Origin: Ethanoligenens sp047722935
Lineage (GTDB): Bacteria > Bacillota > Clostridia > Oscillospirales > Ethanoligenentaceae
DNA: 12,358 nucleotides
Direction of reading: 5' to 3'
Assembly: GCA_047722935.1 (NCBI GenBank)
Contig: JBDNZS010000075.1
Span: forward strand, 1 to 12,358
A program made the position numbers and the translations under genes. Of this stretch, positions 6,862-12,358 are shown piece after piece. Positions within the stretch are counted from its first letter, which is position 1. Each line of letters opens with the position of its first letter. The notes under the pieces were generated by a model that had not been told where the DNA came from, did no database searches, and saw only the letters and a program-made list of their open reading frames with translations.

Positions 6862-7506
6862 ATGATGGGCAAAACCAAAGAGCGCCTACAGGACTTGCGG
6901 AAAGAGCGCAAATGGACGTATGAAGCCCTTGCCACAAAATTGTATGACCGTGATGAACATATCGACCGGAACACGCTTTGGGCTTTTGAGGTGGATGAAC
7001 CGGATCACCCAAAATATCAACGCACCCGCAAAATGCGGGTCGAGCAGCTTGTGGCGCTGGCGGAGGTATTCGATGTTTCGGTAGAATATCTGCTGGGCAT
7101 ATCCGATCATCGGAAGCGGGAATATCAAGGTATCGGAAAAGAGCTGAACCTTACCCCTGCCGTTGTTGACCAGCTAAAATCTTTTCAGGACATGCCCCCG
7201 GATTCAGAAATCAATATTCTCTCCGTCATCAACCGGCTGCTGATAAACCCTGATTTCATTCAGGCGATGAAATATTTGGTGGACGCAGCGTTTGCGCAAA
7301 AACATGGGTTAAAACATCAGGCCGACCTCAGAATAGGGCGCGGCGTTCGTGGAGACGAATCAGAGAAGGCAACAGAAAAACTGCGGGAATACGGGATGGA
7401 GGCAATAGACGACGCGACGCTCTCCGAACTTTATTCCCGTTGGGCTTTAGACATGCTATCCAGAGCAGTATGGGCTTTACCCAAAACAATAGTGGAAGGC
7501 GAATGA
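6862..7506 (+). CDS. Cro/C1-type (XRE) helix-turn-helix transcriptional regulator
   Basis: A 214-aa DNA-binding regulator. Seen: an N-terminal XRE domain at about residues 4-78 (KERLQDLRKERKWTYEALATKL, then LVALAEVFDVSVEYLLGIS, the usual last helix), with an inserted acidic loop between the helices. A C-terminal helical part (NLTPAVVDQLKSF and onward) is probably for dimerisation or ligand binding. The Met-Met start directly follows the stop of a mini-ORF that carries the only good ribosome binding site, so expression probably depends on coupling. It is transcribed divergently from mobV and ends in a strong terminator. By analogy with other elements it likely controls mobilisation or recombinase genes; no operator is proven. 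In composition it belongs with the element backbone more than with the AT-richer cargo. Confidence 0.87.
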   Translation: MMGKTKERLQDLRKERKWTYEALATKLYDRDEHIDRNTLWAFEVDEPDHPKYQRTRKMRVEQLVALAEVFDVSVEYLLGISDHRKREYQGIGKELNLTPAVVDQLKSFQDMPPDSEINILSVINRLLINPDFIQAMKYLVDAAFAQKHGLKHQADLRIGRGVRGDESEKATEKLREYGMEAIDDATLSELYSRWALDMLSRAVWALPKTIVEGE

Positions 7507-7517
7507 GCATAAAAATG

Positions 7518-7568
7518 GCGGCCCAGCTGTTACCAATTCGGTAACAACTGAGCCGCATTTCTCTTTTA
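7518..7568 (+). terminator. Intrinsic terminator after the XRE gene
   Basis: A 17-bp stem (GCGGC...TGTTACC against GGTAACA...GCCGC, two mismatches) with loop AATTC spans 7518-7556 and is followed by a T-rich tail, ATTTCTCTTTT. It starts about 12 bases after the XRE stop codon. It should isolate the backbone regulator from the oriT region and the cargo operon. Confidence 0.85.
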
Positions 7569-7670
7569 CCTTCTGACACCCTCGCTCCGCCCAAGTATCG
7601 GGCTTTCATTGAGCCGCATCGCCCCCAGCCCTGCGGCGGAATACGGAAGTGGGATTGCGGCGGCGTGAGG

Positions 7671-7686
7671 GTGTAACACACTACAC
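7671..7686 (-). other. oriT: MobV/pMV158-type oriT with predicted nick site
   Basis: The minus strand reads GTGTA-GTGTGT-TACAC, an inverted repeat around a GTGTGT loop, preceded by AAA. pMV158 oriT has the same design (AAAGTATA-GTGTGT-TATACTTT) and is nicked TAGTGTG/TTA. By analogy the nick here falls on the minus strand between 7677 and 7676. A second hairpin, ACTTTGC/GCAAAGT (7685-7700), overlaps it, much as pMV158 oriT has overlapping inverted repeats. The relaxase gene lies on the same strand, about 1.3 kb downstream of the nick. The MobV relaxase at 5436-6386 is the obvious partner. Confidence 0.72.
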
Positions 7687-7707
7687 TTTGCAAGCAAAGT
7701 TCGTGTG
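7677..7707. repeat. Inverted repeat overlapping oriT
   Basis: CACAC (7677-7681) and ACTTTGC (7685-7691) pair with GCAAAGT (7694-7700) and GTGTG (7703-7707) around an AA loop, with a small internal loop. It overlaps the nick-site repeat, so the DNA could switch between two hairpins. This is a known feature of relaxase recognition sites. Confidence 0.6.
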
Positions 7708-7709
7708 CC

Positions 7710-7739
7710 AAAGGGGTACCCCCTTTGAAAACCCCCTTT
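7710..7739. repeat. GC-rich hairpin with duplicated right arm
   Basis: AAAGGGG (7710-7716) can pair with CCCCTTT at 7720-7726 or with the copy at 7733-7739; the two arms are direct repeats CCCCCTTT separated by GAAAA. It is close to oriT and probably part of the transfer-origin or replication-start structure. Its function is not known. Confidence 0.55.
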
Positions 7740-7782
7740 CGACGTTTGGCTATTCCACCCCACTCGAAAAAGCCAAATGTCG
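7740..7782. repeat. 12-bp inverted repeat next to oriT
   Basis: CGACGTTTGGCT (7740-7751) pairs with AGCCAAATGTCG (7771-7782) with one mismatch and a 19-base loop. No T-run follows on either side, so it does not look like a terminator. Together with the preceding hairpins it makes a compact structured block of about 110 bases. Beyond it, base composition shifts to the AT-richer cargo. Confidence 0.6.
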
Positions 7783-7853
7783 TCTTTGCGGGACATGCGG
7801 ATGTTATAGCAAAACATAAGATTTTCGTTATTGATAATAATTCGCACTATATA

Positions 7854-7882
7854 TTTACAAGTACCATCGCGTCAGCTATACT
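7854..7882 (+). promoter_or_regulatory. Sigma-70-type promoter of the tetR-ABC-permease operon
   Basis: TTTACA (7854-7859), a 17-base spacer and TATACT (7877-7882) form a good housekeeping promoter. It lies about 45 bases before the TetR start. Its -10 element is overlapped by the palindromic operator. Confidence 0.8.
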
Positions 7883-7911
7883 GTTTGTAGAACATTGATC
7901 TATAAACAGTA
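7879..7911. promoter_or_regulatory. Palindromic operator, probable TetR-family binding site
   Basis: TACTGTTTGTAGA (7879-7891) and TCTATAAACAGTA (7899-7911) are 13-bp arms with one mismatch around a 7-base spacer. The site covers the end of the -10 box and the expected transcription start and lies 14 bases before the TetR ATG. TetR-family repressors usually bind such palindromes over their own promoters, so autorepression with release by a ligand is the natural reading. Confidence 0.8.
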
Positions 7912-7925
7912 AAAGAGGTGTATAT

Positions 7926-8573
7926 ATGCCCAGAAAAAGAATGGACCCGGCAATTCGCAAGAGTGAGTTTATTGACACTGCTACTCGACTGTTTATCCGG
8001 AAAGGCTACAAGAAAACCTCGCTTCGCGATATTCTGAAGGCTTTCGGGGGAGAAACAAACGTATCACCAAGTGTCTTTTATTACTATTTCAAATCGAAAG
8101 ACGAGTTGCTTGATGATTCACTTAATTCATATGTGGATCGGTATGCGGATGATCTGATTGAGGTGATAAACGACAAGAATATAAACTACGCAGAAAAGAT
8201 GGAAAAAATTATTGCCCGTGTTGACCGGGCAGTCTTGGATTTTCATCGGATGTTTTTGGAAGAGGAAAATCAATATACGGTGCCTTTTCATCAACTGATA
8301 GTGGATCGTTTTTTTCATAGAATTGTTCCTCATTTGGCAGAACTTATTCAAGACGGTTTGGCATGCGGCCTTTTGCCGGTGACACCCCTGTCAGAGCAAA
8401 TCAGCACGGAGACGCTTGCTTGGTTGCTCTGCAATGGGATCATGACGATTTTTCACAGTGAATCTGAACCCACAGACGCCAGTGCTCATTCTCATGAAAA
8501 TATGGAGCGTCTTCCTGCTTTTATTGCACAGCTCTTGGGAGTGCCGCTTTCGATTTTTGGGCGACCCGAATGA
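7926..8573 (+). CDS. TetR/AcrR-family transcriptional regulator
   Basis: A 215-aa ligand-responsive repressor, presumably of the downstream ABC transporter operon. Seen: an N-terminal HTH domain at about residues 11-62 (FIDTATRLFIRKGYKKTSLRDI, then VSPSVFYYYFKSKDELL, the typical recognition helix and following turn). The HTH carries about four extra residues (FGGETN region) between its helices compared with a standard TetR protein. The C-terminal part (70-205) is helical and would form the ligand pocket and dimer interface; it gives no hint of the ligand. The ATG has AGAGGTG just upstream. The last codons and the stop lie inside a terminator hairpin. Codons are less GC-rich than in the helicase, marking this operon as a separately acquired cargo. 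Confidence 0.93.
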   Translation: MPRKRMDPAIRKSEFIDTATRLFIRKGYKKTSLRDILKAFGGETNVSPSVFYYYFKSKDELLDDSLNSYVDRYADDLIEVINDKNINYAEKMEKIIARVDRAVLDFHRMFLEEENQYTVPFHQLIVDRFFHRIVPHLAELIQDGLACGLLPVTPLSEQISTETLAWLLCNGIMTIFHSESEPTDASAHSHENMERLPAFIAQLLGVPLSIFGRPE

Positions 8574-8586
8574 GGGTCGCCCTTTT
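8559..8586 (+). terminator. Intrinsic terminator/attenuator between tetR and the ABC genes
   Basis: A perfect 9-bp stem, GGGCGACCC (8559-8567) with GGGTCGCCC (8574-8582), has loop GAATGA and is followed by TTTT. The tetR stop codon TGA (8571-8573) is in the loop. A ribosome ending tetR would cover the left arm, so the hairpin could act as a translation-sensitive attenuator for the transporter genes, for which no separate promoter is seen. Confidence 0.85.
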
Positions 8587-8619
8587 CAATTCCATTTCAT
8601 TATTTTAGGGGGCATACGT

Positions 8620-9321
8620 ATGAGCTTTATTCGATTTGAGAAGGTTACCCGCATTTATCATACCGGAGAAGAAAACGTCAAGGCATTAGACGGCATTAGC
8701 TTTGAAGTGGAGGAAGGTCAGTTTACCGTGATTCTCGGACCATCCGGTTCTGGGAAAAGCACCACACTCAATCTTCTTGGGGGGATGGATCGAGCAACTT
8801 CTGGAAAAATCACAGTGGGGAAAAAGGAAATTACCTCTCTTGATGATAACCGACTAACTGTTTACCGGCGGCATAATGTTGGATTTGTTTTTCAATTCTA
8901 TAATCTGATTCCAAATCTCACAGCCTTTGAAAATGTTGATCTTGCCTGCCGTCTTGGGAAAAGCCCACTTTCGGCGCGTGAGACAATTGATGCTGTCGGC
9001 CTGTCAAAGCGTATGAACAATTTTCCATCCGAGCTTTCAGGGGGAGAGCTTCAGCGAATATCTATTGCCCGGGCGCTCTGCAAAAATCCTCAGTTAATCC
9101 TTTGCGATGAACCGACCGGCGCACTCGATAGCGAAACGGGGAAAAGGATTTTGACTTTGCTGCAAAGTATGTCGCGCCGCTATCGAAATGCCGTAGTTGT
9201 CGTAACGCATAACTCGCTGATTGCTCCAACGGCAGACCGCGTAATTCATTTGAAGGATGGCCGTGTCCAGACAGTGGAGAATAATGATTCTCCTTTGGCA
9301 ATGGAGGAGGTTGTCTGGTGA
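8620..9321 (+). CDS. ABC transporter ATP-binding protein (MacB/LolD-like, FtsX-permease partner)
   Basis: A 233-aa nucleotide-binding subunit that powers the permease encoded next to it. Seen: Walker A GPSGSGKST at residues 40-48, Q-loop Gln92 in FVFQFYNLIPNLTAFENV, signature LSGGELQ at 139-145, Walker B LILCDE at 159-164 followed by the D-loop GALD, and H-loop His197. The YNLIPNLTAFENV and GGMDRATSG segments are typical of the MacB/LolD/FtsE-type branch that works with FtsX permeases, often in antimicrobial peptide resistance or envelope processes. The ATG at 8620 is chosen because AGGGGG precedes it by seven bases; the open frame extends upstream to 8458 but overlaps tetR. The stop overlaps the permease start. 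All catalytic motifs are intact, so it should be functional. Confidence 0.95.
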   Translation: MSFIRFEKVTRIYHTGEENVKALDGISFEVEEGQFTVILGPSGSGKSTTLNLLGGMDRATSGKITVGKKEITSLDDNRLTVYRRHNVGFVFQFYNLIPNLTAFENVDLACRLGKSPLSARETIDAVGLSKRMNNFPSELSGGELQRISIARALCKNPQLILCDEPTGALDSETGKRILTLLQSMSRRYRNAVVVVTHNSLIAPTADRVIHLKDGRVQTVENNDSPLAMEEVVW

Positions 9322-12251
9322 TGAAATATCTTTTCGTCAAGATGCGCCGCGATCTGACTGGAATGTGGGCACAATTTCTTTCAGTTTTTTTAATGGCTTT
9401 TTTGGGAATTTTTATTTATGTTGGAATGGAGGGGACATGGTTCGGTATGGAAACTGAACTGGACCACTACTTTACCAAGACCAATCTGGCAACCGCGTGG
9501 GCTTACGGCAATGGGATGACAAGCACCGATTTGCAAAAAATAAAGGGCATAAATGGTGTGGTGAATGCGGAACTTTCCGGCCTTCTTTCCGCCAAGGTAA
9601 AGTTTTCGGGTGTATCCAACGCAAAAGAGCCAGATTTAAGGCTGAATTTTGATACAACCGGCCGAATTTCAGCGCCACTTACGATTACAGGCACCAATTA
9701 TTCACCAAATGGCTCCGGCATCTGGATAGACAGCAATTTTGCGAAGGCAAATCATTTGAAACCGGGTGATAGCCTGAATATTTCCGTCGGCGATGTTCAA
9801 CAAACCTTACAAATTCGTGGATTGATCTTGAGTTCAGAATACATCTACTATACTGGCGCCGGTTCGGACGCGATGCCGAATGCTAAACAACACGGTTTTG
9901 CATTTATAGGTTTGTCTACGGCAGAAACCATCATGAACGAAACCGTGGCCATCAAAATGCAGGATAGCGTTCTTCCTCAACTTTCCAGCCAAATAAGCGG
10001 CGCCTATCAGATTGCACAGAAAAAAGCGGATACTGAATCCGAGCAAGCATTTGAGCAGGCCGTTGAAAAACAAAAGCAAAACGCTTATACACAGGCGGTC
10101 ACACAGGCAGATATGGAAGCAACTCAGACAGTGAATGCAGAATTTCATGCGGCCTATCCGAATATCTCGGATTATTCTTCGCTGTCTCAGTATCAGCAAG
10201 CAATTTCCAACGCCAAAGCACAAGCCGAGGCTAGGGCGAAAGCGATCGTGGATAAGCAGTTTGAAACACAGCAGGCGAAACTGGAAGATCAACTTGCAAC
10301 AGCCAAAGCACAGGCGGAAAATTTCGCAAAAGCTGGGGCCATACAGGCTATTCTAAAAAAATATAACCTAACGGAGGAGCAATTTGATGCCATCCGGAAA
10401 TTGATTGCTTTGCCGGAAATTCGGACATTGGATAATGCCGCGCAGGCTGACACTGCTGGGCAGTTCGTTACGCTGCTCAAAAATCTGCCCGATTCCATGC
10501 TTGAGCAAGATGTCGATGGCTTTTCGCTTGCCACCTTGAAACAGGTCTCCGTAGATTATAATTTAGTCCGTATTCAGACAACTGGCAATGCTGACACCCA
10601 GAAAATAGAGAAAACAGTTCAAGATGTTTTGGGAAACCGGTACACCGGATTTTCCGACAGGAATAGCATGGTCTCCGTCTATACCGCCGTTCAAAAGGCG
10701 CAGCAGATTCAAAAAATGTCCGTTATATTTTCGATGCTGTTCTTTCTTCTGGCTCTCCTCACTATGCAGACAACAATGGCACGTTTGGTAGACACTCAAC
10801 GTATTCAAATTGGAACCATGAAAGCACTTGGACTGAAAAATTGGCAGATCCGGGGGCATTATGCTCTTTACGGACTGACCGTTGGGTTGCTCGGCGGACT
10901 TCTGGGACTTATTTCCGCGCCGTTTACCATATCTCCTGCTTTGCTCCGATCGCAGGCTACGGAATACGCTTTGCCAGAATGGCCGGTTCGTCTTACCCCG
11001 GTCTCCTTTGCGATGGTAGGCGTGGTGTCCCTGTGCTGTGTGCTGGCAACGCTGTTTGCCTGTCGAAAAGGCTTAACAGGAATGCCGGCTGAAACCATGC
11101 GTGGCCTCAGGCCGAAAGCGGGACGTCAGGTTGTTTTTGAAAAAATGCCACGCTTATGGGCAAAAGTATCGTTTGGATGGAAATGGACCATCCGCGATAT
11201 TGCACGTAGCAAAATCCGCTCTGTGATGGGTATTGTAGGTGTGCTCGGGTGCATGATGCTGCTGATTGCCGGTTTTGGTATGCAATATACTTGCAATACG
11301 CTGCCGAGTTCTGTTTATGGAAAACAATATACATATAAGGCTCTTGCGCTTTTGAGTTCATCCGCTACAAAGGATGATCGAGATGAACTTTATAAAACAG
11401 CGGAAGGCGGCCAATGGATTGAAGAAACTTCGCTGGAATACAAAGATTTGCCGAATGAAACGGAAACATTGACGGTTGTGGGTTCAGGAACCTATATTCA
11501 CCTGAAAGATGCACAGGGAACCGAACAGCAATTACCAGATAACGGTGTTCTGATTACACAAAGAATAGCGACCCTGTTCAACCTCAAAAAGGGTGATCGA
11601 ATCTTATTTCGTACTACCGGTGAGCAAAATTACACAAAGGCGATTGTCTCAGGTATTGTCGTTATTCCTACTCCGCAAGGCATTTTTATTTCATCATCTG
11701 CGTGGCATAAACTTGGAAAAACATTTACAGCGACCTCTCTGTTGGTGGGAAACACCAATTCCATTAACGAATTAGGAACCCTTTCCTATGTTCAGGAAGT
11801 CACTACCCTTTCCGACCAGTACATCAGTACAGTCAACAGCTTTAAGCCTTTCAATTTTATTTTTCTGCTTTTGAAAGCAGCTGCCATTCTGTTGGATATT
11901 GTCATTCTTTACAATTTAGGACTTTTAAGTTTTACCGAACGTACGCGGGAATACGCGACACTTAAAGTTTTGGGATTTTACCAAAAAGAGATCCGACTTA
12001 TGGCCTTACGTGAAAACATCGTAACCACAATAATGGGTTGGTTAGTCGGTATTCCCGCAGGGCTATGGTTTCTAAACGTGTATGTCAGGACTGTTTCATC
12101 TTCCAGTGTAGAAATGACATCTCAACTGTCGCTGCAGGATTTCGGATTGGCCAGCATTATAACGGTGGGGTGCTCATTGTATATTAATCTACTTCTAAGC
12201 CATAAAGTGCGCAAAATCGACATGGTTGGCGCACTAAAATCCATTGAATAG
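9321..12251 (+). CDS. Large FtsX-type ABC transporter permease with coiled-coil extracytoplasmic insert
   Basis: A 976-aa permease. Seen: a likely eight-helix layout, TM1 about 16-38, TM2-4 about 465-487, 514-537 and 560-580, TM5 about 634-654, TM6-8 about 846-871, 900-922 and 943-961. This is a tandem of two FtsX modules (one plus three helices each), with large external domains of about 425 and 190 residues. The first contains an Ala/Gln/Lys-rich coiled coil at about 230-340. The TRLVDTQ/IGTMKALG and ERTREYATLKVLG segments are the conserved cytoplasmic FtsX loops that contact the ATPase. Such proteins usually act as mechanotransmission machines rather than channels; the substrate is unknown. 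ATG 9321 overlaps the ATPase stop by one base and follows GGAGGAGG; GTG 9318 (GTGA overlap) is an alternative. It ends with TAG. Confidence 0.92.
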   Translation: MKYLFVKMRRDLTGMWAQFLSVFLMAFLGIFIYVGMEGTWFGMETELDHYFTKTNLATAWAYGNGMTSTDLQKIKGINGVVNAELSGLLSAKVKFSGVSNAKEPDLRLNFDTTGRISAPLTITGTNYSPNGSGIWIDSNFAKANHLKPGDSLNISVGDVQQTLQIRGLILSSEYIYYTGAGSDAMPNAKQHGFAFIGLSTAETIMNETVAIKMQDSVLPQLSSQISGAYQIAQKKADTESEQAFEQAVEKQKQNAYTQAVTQADMEATQTVNAEFHAAYPNISDYSSLSQYQQAISNAKAQAEARAKAIVDKQFETQQAKLEDQLATAKAQAENFAKAGAIQAILKKYNLTEEQFDAIRKLIALPEIRTLDNAAQADTAGQFVTLLKNLPDSMLEQDVDGFSLATLKQVSVDYNLVRIQTTGNADTQKIEKTVQDVLGNRYTGFSDRNSMVSVYTAVQKAQQIQKMSVIFSMLFFLLALLTMQTTMARLVDTQRIQIGTMKALGLKNWQIRGHYALYGLTVGLLGGLLGLISAPFTISPALLRSQATEYALPEWPVRLTPVSFAMVGVVSLCCVLATLFACRKGLTGMPAETMRGLRPKAGRQVVFEKMPRLWAKVSFGWKWTIRDIARSKIRSVMGIVGVLGCMMLLIAGFGMQYTCNTLPSSVYGKQYTYKALALLSSSATKDDRDELYKTAEGGQWIEETSLEYKDLPNETETLTVVGSGTYIHLKDAQGTEQQLPDNGVLITQRIATLFNLKKGDRILFRTTGEQNYTKAIVSGIVVIPTPQGIFISSSAWHKLGKTFTATSLLVGNTNSINELGTLSYVQEVTTLSDQYISTVNSFKPFNFIFLLLKAAAILLDIVILYNLGLLSFTERTREYATLKVLGFYQKEIRLMALRENIVTTIMGWLVGIPAGLWFLNVYVRTVSSSSVEMTSQLSLQDFGLASIITVGCSLYINLLLSHKVRKIDMVGALKSIE

Positions 12252-12358
12252 CCAAACTGTATGAGTATGAAAGACCCGGAACCTTTCACGAAAGTGATAG
12301 GCTCTGAGCCATCCCCGATATTTCGGAGGCAAAGAAGTAGTGCAATCGGCTGAAATCA
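12252..12358. other. Intergenic tail with successive small hairpins
   Basis: No gene is seen. Seen: CCTTTCAC/GTGATAGG (12282-12301), an 8-bp stem with one mismatch and a GAAA tetraloop; the palindrome-like GGCTC-T-GAGCC (12300-12310); and CCCCGA/TCGGAGG (12313-12329) with loop TATT and one bulged A. No T-run follows any of them, so this is not a standard terminator. It may be a structured RNA or part of a repeat that continues past the edge. Confidence 0.5.

Larger units (their letters stand above)
3501..12358. mobile_element. Integrative and mobilizable element (serine recombinase/MobV type) inserted in the ICE helicase gene, right end outside the window
   Basis: The left boundary is inferred from loss of helicase homology after the GTT codon at 3498-3500. 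The element contains a large serine recombinase at its left edge, a small unknown protein, a MobV relaxase, an XRE regulator, a MobV-type oriT and a TetR-ABC-FtsX cargo operon. No conjugation (type IV secretion) genes are visible, so it would depend on a helper such as the ICE it sits in. I recall serine-recombinase IMEs that use snf2 genes of ICEs as target having been described in streptococci, and this arrangement fits. The rest of the helicase gene does not reappear before 12358, so the right junction lies further on. The cargo could itself be a later insertion. Confidence 0.7.

Noticed and set aside
7569..7925. Small minus-strand coding frames in the oriT region
   Set aside because: The segment is dominated by inverted repeats, the frames lack ribosome binding sites and they cross the XRE terminator or the promoter of the cargo operon.
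8458..8619. Upstream extension of the ABC ATPase frame
   Set aside because: It would overlap the end of tetR and pass through the terminator hairpin; ATG 8620 has a strong ribosome binding site and the family's usual N-terminus.
1..12358. CRISPR arrays, tRNA or rRNA genes
   Set aside because: No regularly spaced repeats, no cloverleaf-like segment with a CCA end and no rRNA signature sequences were seen on either strand.

Overview
The window looks like accessory DNA from a gut-type Firmicute (class Clostridia, perhaps Oscillospiraceae or Lachnospiraceae). That assignment is an inference from the gene families, strong AGGAGG-type ribosome binding sites and codon usage; no rRNA or housekeeping gene is present. 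The window shows one mobile element nested in another. A GC-rich conjugative-element gene fills the left 3.5 kb. It is broken by a serine-recombinase, MobV-type integrative and mobilizable element (IME) that runs past the right edge.

Layout. 1-3527 (+): the N-terminal half of a very large N6-methylase/SNF2-helicase fusion of the kind carried by Tn1549/Tn916-like ICEs. The frame is open to the left edge, carries an in-frame TAG at 1674-1676, and loses family-like sequence after about 3500. 3524-6386 (-): the IME backbone operon, reading mobV relaxase, a 90-aa unknown protein, then a large serine recombinase whose 3' end lies about 25 bp from the insertion junction. The recombinase has a one-base insertion at 4866-4867 that splits it in two. 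6387-6861: a hairpin-rich intergenic region. 6862-7506 (+): a Cro/C1-type regulator that follows a five-codon mini-ORF and ends in a strong terminator. 7569-7800: a cluster of inverted repeats that includes a convincing pMV158/MobV-type oriT on the minus strand.

7854-12251 (+): an AT-richer cargo operon with a TetR-family regulator, an ABC ATPase and a 976-aa FtsX-type permease. It has a clear sigma-70-type promoter overlapped by a near-perfect 33-bp palindrome, which fits autoregulation by the TetR protein. A terminator hairpin has the tetR stop codon in its loop and separates tetR from the transporter genes. The last 100 bases hold several small hairpins and no gene.

How it works together (inference). 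The recombinase would integrate the element into, and excise it from, the ICE helicase gene. MobV would nick the oriT so the element can use a co-resident conjugation machine. The XRE protein probably regulates the backbone, and the TetR-ABC-FtsX genes are a cargo for export or envelope stress. The breaks in the helicase and recombinase suggest a decaying copy, although a sequencing error must be excluded for each single-base lesion.
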